A stretch of 64,000 nucleotides of DNA, from positions 1 to 64,000 of the forward strand of contig NZ_LBMG01000013.1 of assembly GCF_001005315.1 (NCBI RefSeq). The letters run 5' to 3'. The notes beneath the pieces were generated by a model. The model was not told the origin of the DNA and searched no databases. It worked only from the letters and a program-made list of their open reading frames with translations. Position numbers and translations under genes: made by a program. Positions 51,286 through 59,990 of this stretch are shown in pieces. Within the stretch, counting starts at the first letter, position 1, and each line of letters starts with the position of its first letter. This stretch comes from Kordia jejudonensis (GTDB lineage: Bacteria; Bacteroidota; Bacteroidia; Flavobacteriales; Flavobacteriaceae).

Positions 51286-52481
51286 TTTATTATCAATATA
51301 TTCTCTTTATTACTATATTTCGTTCTTATACTAAAAGCTTTTCGAATTAATTCAAAAAAAACCAATTTATAATCATTATGACATCTATACGTTGCAATAA
51401 TTTCATTTTTATTTATAATTTGTCCGTTATTAACTTTAAGTATTATACCGCAAGGGTCTGAAAAATTGACACTTTTAAATTTATTTTGAATTTCACATAT
51501 AGCACTTCTAATAATATATAAATCTATATTAATAAAACCTGTACTTTCTGCAATTAAATTATATTTATGTTTAGATTCAATTTCTTCGGTATAATTCAAA
51601 AATGAATCATAGCTTCCATATTGATTTTCAATATTATTTTTAAATTCTATCTCTAATAGTTCTACAATTTTTTCTTTAATAATAAGTTCTTCATCAATTA
51701 AGCTCAAAGACATCCGAATACAATTATCAAAATGATTTTTCAATAGACTATTTCTTGATTGAGTAAAAATACGTTTTAATGCAACTAACGATTCACCTCT
51801 TCCAATATATGGCTGCTGAGGAGAATTTCCATCAGTAATAAAACACTTAGATTGGATGCCAACTAAATTAGCTACTTTATTAAATTTTTTAGCATTAGCT
51901 TCCGCTTCATTAAATGTCCTTCCAAAATTTCCAAAATCTGAAACTCTAATATCTAAGCCAACATTTGATACACCAACTGCAATTTTTTTTGATAGAATAG
52001 ACGCTATTACAAGATTTGGGATATTTAACGAATTATTTTTTTTACGATAGTTAAAAAGAAAGATATCCAATGGTGTAAAAAAATCGTTTGCTAGAAAATG
52101 TACATATTTATTAATGGAGTTTAAATTATTTATTTCAGTTAATGATAAAGAATACTTATATCCTTCAATTTGTGCTAAAACATCAATTCCACCTGCTGGT
52201 CTACCAGGAACCCCTAGCTTAACAACTTTTTTTCCATACACAGAAAGAACTAGTGGACATATTAATGTAGATAGGGAAGAAGGTCCACCAGAGGACGGTA
52301 TATCATATATCCCTTTTTCTTTATTTAGTACTTTACCACTTTTAGCAAGTGTATTTGCTAAATTTGCAATATCTCCTATTAAAAAATCTTTCGACTTTGC
52401 TACTTCGATTAATCTCTGAGTATTATTATCGTTGTTATTCTGACTGAATTCAGAAATTATCTTTTTTGTATTTATTTTCAT
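51282..52481 (-). CDS. thymidine phosphorylase-like protein
   Basis: 399 residues. The N-terminal and central parts follow pyrimidine-nucleoside phosphorylases in order. IPSSGGPSSLSTLICPLV (about 61-78) corresponds to the phosphate loop KHSTGGVGDxTT. VKLGVPGRPAGGIDVLAQIE (about 87-106) corresponds to the GRGLGHTGGTLDKLE segment. VGLDIRVSDFGNFGRTFNEA, then KCFITDGNSPQQPYIGRGES, match the DVKxGxGAF and TDMxQPLG segments. The standard catalytic Lys/Ser residues are partly replaced, so the reaction cannot be assumed. Its gene starts the operon with the kinase-ATPase. A role in depleting or sensing nucleosides during phage infection is inferred, by analogy with nucleotide-depletion defences. Confidence 0.7.
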   Translation of the reverse strand: MKINTKKIISEFSQNNNDNNTQRLIEVAKSKDFLIGDIANLANTLAKSGKVLNKEKGIYDIPSSGGPSSLSTLICPLVLSVYGKKVVKLGVPGRPAGGIDVLAQIEGYKYSLSLTEINNLNSINKYVHFLANDFFTPLDIFLFNYRKKNNSLNIPNLVIASILSKKIAVGVSNVGLDIRVSDFGNFGRTFNEAEANAKKFNKVANLVGIQSKCFITDGNSPQQPYIGRGESLVALKRIFTQSRNSLLKNHFDNCIRMSLSLIDEELIIKEKIVELLEIEFKNNIENQYGSYDSFLNYTEEIESKHKYNLIAESTGFINIDLYIIRSAICEIQNKFKSVNFSDPCGIILKVNNGQIINKNEIIATYRCHNDYKLVFFELIRKAFSIRTKYSNKENILIIK

Positions 52482-52870
52482 AGCAATAATATCTAAGGTG
52501 TGGTAAAATAATCTAAAAAAAAAAATTTGAATTTTACTTCAAAACTTTGCTTTTTGAACATCAAACAAAAACTTAGTTATTTACAAAATAATTGAATTTT
52601 ATCAAAAATCGTTACTTTAATGTAAGAATTTGTAAATTGATTACTGTGTAAATTCTTTAAGTCTCCCTAAAGCCCGCTAATATTAATACTTTAATTAGAA
52701 GGATAAATTTAATTTTTTAACGAAATGAATTACTTGACTTTAATGTAAACTTATTAAGTTAATAGGAGCATGGTTTTGGAGCATGGTTTTTGACCGTTTT
52801 TAATAGTTTTTCTGACTCTTGTTTTTTTTAAATACTTGATAATTAGGGTGTTTTAAAAAGAGTTTTTGGC
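52482..52870. other. right end of the defence island, no gene seen
   Basis: Upstream region of the phosphorylase-like gene, with its promoter presumably near 52485-52560. It also contains the tandem 13-mers at 52765. No ORF or RNA gene recognised. Confidence 0.5.
52765..52790 (+). repeat. tandem 13-mer near the island's right end
   Basis: Two directly adjacent copies of GGAGCATGGTTTT followed by TGACC, the same orientation and nearly the same sequence as at 41976-42001. It lies about 80 bp from the right attachment repeat, mirroring the distance at the left end. Confidence 0.75.
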
Positions 52871-52913
52871 TTGTGGTTCCAGAGGTCGCCGGTTCGAACC
52901 CGGTCTTTCACCC
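52871..52913 (+). repeat. attachment site: 3' part of tRNA-His(GTG), right copy
   Basis: Identical to 41854-41896 (TTGTGGTTCC ... TTTCACCC). The 5' side of the anticodon stem is not preserved (TTTGGC instead of CTGGA), so this is a fragment, not a tRNA gene. It defines the right end of the 11-kb island and the junction with chromosomal genes. Confidence 0.85.
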
Positions 52914-52918
52914 TTTTA

Positions 52919-52948
52919 TAAAGCCTTCTTAACGGAAGGCTTTTTTTT
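52919..52948 (+). terminator. terminator after the right tRNA fragment
   Basis: AAAGCCTTC pairs with GAAGGCTTT around a short loop and is followed by a run of T. Different sequence from the terminator behind the left fragment, so the two fragments have different downstream origins. Confidence 0.8.
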
Positions 52949-53100
52949 TGGACTATTGTGAAATTATAGAAAAGATACAGGGAGAGAAGTTTATACTGAG
53001 CGCAGACGAAGTAAACCCAGTCTTTTATTTTATAACGTTGCTTACAATATCAATTTTTTCCTTTTATCAAAAACCCACAAATACTACATTTCACACCATC

Positions 53101-54447
53101 CTAACGAAAGTATTTTAAATTCCTAAAAACTCCCAAACCTACAAGTATCAAAGTTGATAGTAGTAAAGAAAAAATACTTTTCAACATATTAAAATTATTT
53201 TGGTGTTCAAAAAATATAGGTTTGTAATTTTTCCAATTGACACTAGAAGCTGGCTGATTTTCAAAAATCTTTGGATAGAGTTGCAAGCGAATGTCTTCAT
53301 GGAACTTTGTAGTTTCATTCAAAAATGCGACATAGTTTGATAAGTCCGTATTAGCGATCGTGTTCATTGATAATTGGACTTGTAACGGTGGAAAAAACTG
53401 AGCTATGCGTGCGCTCAATTCCTGTCTTTTTTGAATTTTTGCAAACATGGCATCTCTTTCTGCTTTCGATTCGTCATCGCCCATTTGCTGCATCGCGTAA
53501 TACCAAAGCCATGAAAAACCAGTTTCTTTTAATTCATATTTTCGAAATTGTGGATAGTGATTATAGAATTTTTCCATAGTCTCTTTTTTATCCGTATCCC
53601 ATTTTGTGTGATACGCATCACGTTGTTTAATAGTCATCGCAAAAGCTTCTTCTACAGGATATTTGTTGGATACGTAATTGTTTACTAAAACTGGTAAAAA
53701 AACGACCAAAATCAACCAACTAGTCAATAAAGTAATCGCATTCGTATTAGAAGATTTTCGTAAAAGAATGACAAAAAGGCACAAAGCAAACCAAAAAAGT
53801 ATGTACAAGTAACTAATAATTACAATTTGTAAAAAAGCAATTGAAAAAGGAATGCCCAACACAATTTTTGCTAAGAGTAGTAAGATGCTCAATGCGATGT
53901 AAATAAAAACAACTCGAATAGATAGTTTTTTCAATAAAAATTTGAATGGAGAAATACCTTGCGTCGTGATCATTTTCCAAGTTCCTTTTTCTTCTTCTTC
54001 CGAAAGAATATTAAAACTCAAAGCAATAATGATTAACGGAAAGAGAAAAATAATAAGAAAACTAATATCTAAATTTCCCACTTGCAATCGCATGGGATTC
54101 ACTAAGTCGGTATCATACTTTTGTCCTTCTAAATTTAAAATACTCACATTTTGAATATGTGCATTCACATCACTTTGTCCCATAGAAACTCCTGCCAATG
54201 GTTCTACAGGATTTACAAAAGAAAATTTTAAATAATACAACAACAATCCGATATCATCTTCGTATAATTTTGTCTGCGTTTCTATATGTTTTTGTTGTTG
54301 TTCAGCAGTTTTTGCAATCGTTGCCTGTTTTTGATTTAAAAATTGCTTTCCCATGCTAATACTTAAAACTCCAAGAAACATGAGAATACCAAAAGCCAGC
54401 CATACTGTTTTTGATCTAAAGAAATGTTTTATTAATAAAGAATACAT
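53101..54447 (-). CDS. ABC transporter permease, DUF3526-type
   Basis: 448 residues. An N-terminal span (VWLAFGILMFLGVLSI) is followed by a periplasmic loop of about 110 residues. A cluster of spans lies near residues 128-255 (LIIFLFPLIIIALSFNIL, then EEEKGTWKMITTQG, the ABC-2 coupling region). A second large loop and a C-terminal span (MLKSIFSLLLSTLILVGLGV) complete it. It is the second permease of an exporter with the ATPase at 58419 and pairs with the related permease at 54450 (2-bp gap). Substrate unknown. Confidence 0.85.
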   Translation of the reverse strand: MYSLLIKHFFRSKTVWLAFGILMFLGVLSISMGKQFLNQKQATIAKTAEQQQKHIETQTKLYEDDIGLLLYYLKFSFVNPVEPLAGVSMGQSDVNAHIQNVSILNLEGQKYDTDLVNPMRLQVGNLDISFLIIFLFPLIIIALSFNILSEEEEKGTWKMITTQGISPFKFLLKKLSIRVVFIYIALSILLLLAKIVLGIPFSIAFLQIVIISYLYILFWFALCLFVILLRKSSNTNAITLLTSWLILVVFLPVLVNNYVSNKYPVEEAFAMTIKQRDAYHTKWDTDKKETMEKFYNHYPQFRKYELKETGFSWLWYYAMQQMGDDESKAERDAMFAKIQKRQELSARIAQFFPPLQVQLSMNTIANTDLSNYVAFLNETTKFHEDIRLQLYPKIFENQPASSVNWKNYKPIFFEHQNNFNMLKSIFSLLLSTLILVGLGVFRNLKYFR

Positions 54448-54449
54448 GA

Positions 54450-55895
54450 CTAAATAATTTTAAAACGATTCGTGAACTTTGTGATATATACAATAGTAAG
54501 TAACAACCAAATAATCAATGCTATGATCGCTATAATTTGATTGGATATAGTATCAACTATCGATACATATTTATATGAAAATGTTGGCGCAGATTTCCAA
54601 TATGATTTATCAACTACATTAATTTTCCCTTCGCTACTTGTTGCTTTATTACTGATAAATTTCATTTGTAATTCATTCAAGTATTGCGATTGTTGATATC
54701 TGTACTTTTCAGTTTGAGCTAAAAAGTTGGTATACGTGTAAAAATCAGTTCCTGCCAAACTCATCGATAGATTCTTTATGGCTAAATACGGATTGATTAG
54801 CACTAAATTATCCGTAATACTATTTTGACGTTCGTAGGTTTTAATGAGTTTTTTATGCTGATCGTTGTAAATAAGAGCCGTTTGTTTTTCACCTTTACTC
54901 ATAATAAAACCACTGTAATTAAAAGGCAAATCTTTTACATCGGTTACATTATTTGCTTTCAATACAGAATCTCTTACCGCATTAAAATAAGGATCATCAG
55001 GATTATGACTATCGCCTTGTTTGGTAACTTCTTCCTCAATAACCGCTTTAAATTCAATCTTTGAAAGGTTCGGATATAAAGAATTTCCAACAACTTGTGC
55101 CGTTTTCGGAATGATAATAAAAAATAACAACCAACTAGCCAACAAACTCAACAATGCTTTGTTAGAATTTGTGCTTTTTGCAGAAACGATAACCGTAATA
55201 CAACATAAAATCATGAAGAAAACGATGTAGCCAACACTAATAAATAGTGATCTAATTACGATAGCACTATTCGGAGTATGATTTTCTATAAATGAAACGC
55301 TCCACAAAGCAAGCAATGAAGGCAAGAAAAAAAGTGATGAGACAAGAAATAAACCCAATGCTTTGCCCAACAATACTTTGTGTAGTGGTGTACCTTGAAT
55401 GTACATTATTTTAAGAGTTCCATTTTCTCTTTCAGCGGTAATAGAAGCATAGCCAATAAAGAAAATAATCAATGGTAAAATTAGTTGTAAAAGCATGGCA
55501 ACATTCAAATCGCCAAAACGTACCAATCCTGTTGATAAACTAGCTTCCGAAAAGTTTGCTGTATTTTGTCGATGTGCTTCTAAAAAAATAGAATTTCCCG
55601 TATAACTTTCGATTCCTGAATCAAAAATGCGCAAAGGATGTTGTGCACGAAAGGCAAAAGTGCCAAAATGTGCCATTCGGTGTGGATGTTTATCAGGATT
55701 TTCTTCCCAACTTTTTCTAGACGATTCTTGATGATGTTCTACAACATGATGACTTGCTTGATACGCATTCCAACCAGAAATAGTTACATATGCTAAAACA
55801 GCCAGAAACAGCGATAACAGTACAAAAAGACCTTTGGTGTAAAAGGTCTTTTTGAAAAACTGTGTTCCAATTAAAATAATAGCATTATTTTTCAT
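54450..55895 (-). CDS. ABC transporter permease, DUF3526-type
   Basis: 481 residues, same layout as the neighbouring permease: N-terminal span (GLFVLLSLFLAVLAYVTI) and a loop rich in His (HHVVEHHQESS, HPHRMAHFG). Then come a span cluster with ITAERENGTLKIMYIQG as the coupling segment, a long periplasmic domain and a C-terminal span (IIAIIALIIWLLLTIVYITK). The His-rich loop could bind metal. Four bp separate it from the TonB-receptor gene, so the operon couples inner-membrane transport to an outer-membrane receptor. Confidence 0.85.
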   Translation of the reverse strand: MKNNAIILIGTQFFKKTFYTKGLFVLLSLFLAVLAYVTISGWNAYQASHHVVEHHQESSRKSWEENPDKHPHRMAHFGTFAFRAQHPLRIFDSGIESYTGNSIFLEAHRQNTANFSEASLSTGLVRFGDLNVAMLLQLILPLIIFFIGYASITAERENGTLKIMYIQGTPLHKVLLGKALGLFLVSSLFFLPSLLALWSVSFIENHTPNSAIVIRSLFISVGYIVFFMILCCITVIVSAKSTNSNKALLSLLASWLLFFIIIPKTAQVVGNSLYPNLSKIEFKAVIEEEVTKQGDSHNPDDPYFNAVRDSVLKANNVTDVKDLPFNYSGFIMSKGEKQTALIYNDQHKKLIKTYERQNSITDNLVLINPYLAIKNLSMSLAGTDFYTYTNFLAQTEKYRYQQSQYLNELQMKFISNKATSSEGKINVVDKSYWKSAPTFSYKYVSIVDTISNQIIAIIALIIWLLLTIVYITKFTNRFKII

Positions 55896-55899
55896 TCAA

Positions 55900-58398
55900 T
55901 TAAAATTTGTAAGTTGCATTCAGCAGTACGTTTCTTGGTGCGCCAGGTCCTAATCGAGAAGGATTCAAACCACCTAACCAATAAGTTTTGTCAAATAGAT
56001 TATTTAGCTTCAGCGTCAACTGAATTCCTGTATTATTTGGTCTGTAATATACCGCAGCATCAAACACGGTATATGAAGGTAAAAGCACTCTATCTGTCGC
56101 ATACGTTGGATTATACCACGTAAATCTTTCGTCTACATATTGTGCTCCAAAACCGATTCCAATGCCTTTTAAAGTTGTATTCATAAAATCATAACGTCCC
56201 CAAAAATTTGCATTGTGTTTTGGCGCGCCTCCAATGCGTTCTCCAATAAATTCTTCCACAGCATCTTCTACAATTTCAGCATCTGTAAATCCGTAAGAAG
56301 CTGTCAATTGAAAGTTTGAAGATACATAACCAGAAATGTCCATTTCGAAACCGCGGCTTCGTTGCTCACCTCTTGTCGATAAGTTATCCAAATCGTACGT
56401 ATCTCCTAATAAAATATTCTTCTGAGTAATATTAAAAATAGCAAGATTCGCAAATACTTTTCCATTTAAAAATTCTCCTTTTGCTCCAATTTCTACTAAA
56501 CTACTTTCCAAAGGATCAAATCTACTTGGAGAAGCAGACCAGAAAAATCCTTCTGCAGTAGGCGATAAGGAAACAGTGTTGGTATGTGGTTGAAATCCTT
56601 CCAAATATGTGGCATACACACTAATATCATTTGTAACTTCATACGTCAATCCAATTCTTGGGACAAACGCGCTAGTTTTAAACTCTTGCTCATCAGCTTC
56701 GTAATTAAAAATATCTGTAAACCATTCGTATCGCAAGTTTACCAAGGCTGAAAATTTTCCAATCTTAAATTGATTTTGAATATATATTCCACTAGAAGTC
56801 GTCAAATTTGCAGGAATTGACAATTCAGCAAGGTTGTAACCTGTTGTATTTCTAGCGCCATTAAAAGGATTTTCTAAGTTAAAATGTGGTACCGCAGGAA
56901 CAGGCATGGTAACACCATCAACTGTCATTTGTTGAAAATTCCCAGGATTACTCGGATCAAAATTTGCTTGTCCGCCAGCAACAGTTAAGTATCTTCTCGC
57001 ACGTAAAAATCCTGCTCCAATTTTACGTTCCCAACGCGTGGCATCATACCCAACTAATATTTTATTGGTAATGTTTCCCTTTTCAATATCATAGGTGAAA
57101 TATGTGCTAAAATTATCTGTTTCCCAATATTGTTGTCTTTCGTCGTAACGCATACGCGCAAGTGTCGGAATTACATTTCCATCAATATCAACGGCTGTTC
57201 CGTCAACTCGGTGTTCGGCTAAATCTTCATCCCAAGTTTGTTTCATGTATTGTGCATTAAAACCAAAATTTTCTGCAAACTTTTTACTAAAATTTGCCAT
57301 AAAAATGAACTCTTTATTTTTATAATGATCGCTTGAAGCACCAACGTTTCTTGTGATTGGCGTACTATTCAAATCAAATTCTCCGTTAATTGAACCGAAA
57401 ATTGGCTGACCTCTATCCAAATTACCTTCAGAATCGCTGTAAATCATTTCCACATTCAATGAAGTACTTTCGTTTGGAATGTAACTCAGCGAAGGCGAAA
57501 TTAGAAGTGCATTATTGTTTACAACATCTCTAAAAGAATCTGCTTCTTGAAAAGCGGCATTAAAACGATATAATAATGTTTTTGACTCGTTCAACGGTCC
57601 TGTAAAATCTGCTGTAGCTCTAATAGTTCCAAAACTTCCTGTTGATAAAGACACTTCGCTACGTTTTTCTAACAATGGTTTTTTAGTTACCATATTTACA
57701 GTTCCTCCTGGATCAGCACTTGAAAACGTTACGGATGATGGTCCTTTAATCACTTCTACACGTTCTAAATGTGACGTTATAGGTTGTAAAAAGTAATATT
57801 GCCGCGTACGCATTCCGTTTAACACTTGTCCGTCATCAGCTTGCGTAATTCCACGAATATTGTAATGATTGTACAATCCCGTTACGGAAACATTACTCAC
57901 TGTTTTTACGGCATCAGGTAATTGAAACGCCAATCGATCAGCGATGAGTTCTTTGGTAACTGTTGCAACTGCTTGTGGTAATTCTTTATTTTGAATGGCC
58001 ACTTTAGTTGCGGAGAATGAATAATCACTGTTGTAATCATTTCGCTTTCTACCAATAACTTCTACAGATTGCATGGCTTCAAGTGATTCTTTTAACACAA
58101 GTGATCCAAGATTTACAGTCTGATTGGCAGGGACTTCAACAGTTTGTGTATAATTATTAAATCCTACATAGGAAATTTTTAAAGTATATGTACCTGCATT
58201 TGCAATTGCAACACTAAAATTTCCTTCTGAATCGGAAGTTGTTCCTTTGGGTTTATCCGAATCATTTGTAACAATAATGGTGGCTCCTAAAATAGGAGTA
58301 TTTTTTTCGTCTAAAACTTTTCCTGTAATTTTAGACTGGGAGAAACTAAATTGTATTGCTAGTAATAAAATAGCAAATACGCCCTTTTGTAAATTCAT
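55900..58398 (-). CDS. TonB-dependent siderophore-type receptor
   Basis: 832 residues. Signal peptide, then a carboxypeptidase-regulatory-like domain (about 22-95: ITGKVLDEKNTPILGATI). A plug follows (about 125-240), with GGTVNMVTKKPL at its end as in FhuA/FpvA-type receptors. The beta-barrel shows ATADFTGPLNESKTLLYRFN and the closing strands RLGPGAPRNVLLNATYKF ending in Phe, as required for barrel assembly. It takes up ferric siderophores or another metal complex through the outer membrane with TonB energy. The location between ABC ATPase and permease genes is consistent across the operon. Confidence 0.9.
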   Translation of the reverse strand: MNLQKGVFAILLLAIQFSFSQSKITGKVLDEKNTPILGATIIVTNDSDKPKGTTSDSEGNFSVAIANAGTYTLKISYVGFNNYTQTVEVPANQTVNLGSLVLKESLEAMQSVEVIGRKRNDYNSDYSFSATKVAIQNKELPQAVATVTKELIADRLAFQLPDAVKTVSNVSVTGLYNHYNIRGITQADDGQVLNGMRTRQYYFLQPITSHLERVEVIKGPSSVTFSSADPGGTVNMVTKKPLLEKRSEVSLSTGSFGTIRATADFTGPLNESKTLLYRFNAAFQEADSFRDVVNNNALLISPSLSYIPNESTSLNVEMIYSDSEGNLDRGQPIFGSINGEFDLNSTPITRNVGASSDHYKNKEFIFMANFSKKFAENFGFNAQYMKQTWDEDLAEHRVDGTAVDIDGNVIPTLARMRYDERQQYWETDNFSTYFTYDIEKGNITNKILVGYDATRWERKIGAGFLRARRYLTVAGGQANFDPSNPGNFQQMTVDGVTMPVPAVPHFNLENPFNGARNTTGYNLAELSIPANLTTSSGIYIQNQFKIGKFSALVNLRYEWFTDIFNYEADEQEFKTSAFVPRIGLTYEVTNDISVYATYLEGFQPHTNTVSLSPTAEGFFWSASPSRFDPLESSLVEIGAKGEFLNGKVFANLAIFNITQKNILLGDTYDLDNLSTRGEQRSRGFEMDISGYVSSNFQLTASYGFTDAEIVEDAVEEFIGERIGGAPKHNANFWGRYDFMNTTLKGIGIGFGAQYVDERFTWYNPTYATDRVLLPSYTVFDAAVYYRPNNTGIQLTLKLNNLFDKTYWLGGLNPSRLGPGAPRNVLLNATYKF

Positions 58399-58418
58399 TT
58401 GGTTGGTTATTAAGTTGA

Positions 58419-59111
58419 TTAAATTGTTTTGATGTATAAATCTTGTAGTTCTTGCGCTGAAATTTTAGCGGTTTCGGTAGTATGAACTAGCGTTCCTTCT
58501 CGCATGATTCCTATTTTGGAACCAATATTGACAGCATTAAAAATGTCATGAGTTGCCATTAAAATACCAACGCCATTTGCAGATAACTCTTTACAAACTT
58601 CCGCAAACTCTACCGAAGCTTTTGGATCTAAACCAGAAGTTGGCTCATCCATAAGAATGTAGGAAGCATTTTTAGCCAAAGCGATCGCAATACCTACTTT
58701 TTGACGCATTCCTTTGGAATATGTATGTAGTTTTTTTTGATGCGCATCTTCTTGCAAATTGGCTCGTAGTAAAAATTCTTGGAGCTCTTTTTTTGTGTAG
58801 ATAAATCCAGCGAGTCGACTAAAAAAGTCTAAATTTTCCAAACCTGATAAATTGCCATACAACTGAACAATTTCAGGAATATACGCAATGAGATTTTTGG
58901 TCAGTTTATTATTTTTTGCCGAATGTGTATCTATCAAAGCTTCTCCAGAAGTTGGAGTTAGCAATCCTAAAAAGATATTAATTGTAGTGGTTTTACCAGC
59001 TCCATTCTGTCCTAATAGACAAAAAATTTCTCCAGGAGCAACAGTAAAACTCAAATCCTTGATAGCCAATGTATCGTCATAACGCATACATAGCTTGTTT
59101 GCTTGTAACAT
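58419..59111 (-). CDS. ABC transporter ATP-binding protein
   Basis: 230 residues with all motifs: Walker A GQNGAGKTTT (about 35-44), Q loop in YIPEIVQLYG, signature YSKGMRQKVGIA (about 132-143), Walker B YILMDEPTSG and the H loop ATHD. CcmA/NatA-type exporter subunit. It serves the two DUF3526-type permeases downstream. The gap to the receptor gene is 20 bp. Confidence 0.92.
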   Translation of the reverse strand: MLQANKLCMRYDDTLAIKDLSFTVAPGEIFCLLGQNGAGKTTTINIFLGLLTPTSGEALIDTHSAKNNKLTKNLIAYIPEIVQLYGNLSGLENLDFFSRLAGFIYTKKELQEFLLRANLQEDAHQKKLHTYSKGMRQKVGIAIALAKNASYILMDEPTSGLDPKASVEFAEVCKELSANGVGILMATHDIFNAVNIGSKIGIMREGTLVHTTETAKISAQELQDLYIKTI

Positions 59112-59283
59112 ACAAGAGTATTTAAAGTTATAATGTTTGTGAACGTTTTCTTGAAAGCGTTGAAAGAAAACTTGTGAATGCCAAGAAGTTCATAGTAGTA
59201 CGAAATACAAAAAATAGTGATTAGTGGATACTCAAAATGTATCACTAAGAAATCACAACTTTCAGATTAAACTATTTTGTAAA

Positions 59284-59580
59284 CTATGAAGTATAAGAAG
59301 GTGGCGCTCTTGATTTTTTCCTAAGAACAATCGTAGAAAGTAATTGTTTCTCTGTATCAGGAATGAGTTCAGAAACACGAACAGGAGTAATTAACGAATA
59401 CACCACAGGTTCATGTTGCGTATATTCTAAACTTATATAGGTTTGACAATATAAACAAATTTGAGTAAAGTCAGCATCTTGACTAAAATCTGCAAATTCG
59501 GAAGTGAAAGGGTTTTCATCGTATTCATGTTCAAATGAATGCACAAGTGAAACGAGATGATTCATAGTAATGATCATCAA
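59284..59580 (-). CDS. small protein with CxxC motif
   Basis: 98 residues. A short hydrophobic N-terminus (MMIITMNHLVSLVHSFEHE) could be a weak signal or anchor. It has the sequence ICLYCQTYI (CxxC) and several His residues before it, which suits metal binding or a thiol role. It precedes the ABC/TonB operon by 172 bp on the same strand and may belong to it. Small CxxC proteins near metal transporters are common, but no family was identified. Confidence 0.6.
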   Translation of the reverse strand: MMIITMNHLVSLVHSFEHEYDENPFTSEFADFSQDADFTQICLYCQTYISLEYTQHEPVVYSLITPVRVSELIPDTEKQLLSTIVLRKKSRAPPSYTS

Positions 59581-59990
59581 AAAAACAATACTTATTATTT
59601 TTTTTATTCCCTTCAGTTTCTCTTATTTAATTTGTCACAAAGTACTAGGTATTTTTATAAAATGCAACTAAGTGGCAATAGTAATTCAAATTAATTTATC
59701 TCAATGCTATTAAATTGTATCATAGCATAATTTCTGAGATACTGATTTTAATAGTTTTTCAATATGCGCTGTTTTTATGCTACAGTATTTTGTTTTTCAC
59801 TGTAATGATCACATAATAATCTCTTTTTAGGAATAATACTGCGCAAATATTTGATTTTTAGTTGTGTATTCAGTGAATATTTCTAAACAATATTAGATAT
59901 AACTTGCTTAAAACCTACTAACTAAAATAGTTTTATCTTTATAAAAACTTACACGTCAAATGTTTTTACAATCAAATTATTCAATAGCTT
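59581..59990. other. intergenic, divergent promoters
   Basis: About 410 bp of A+T-rich DNA between the leftward ABC/TonB operon and the rightward TPR-LytTR remnant. Both promoters should lie here. No RNA gene or conserved repeat was seen. Confidence 0.45.
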
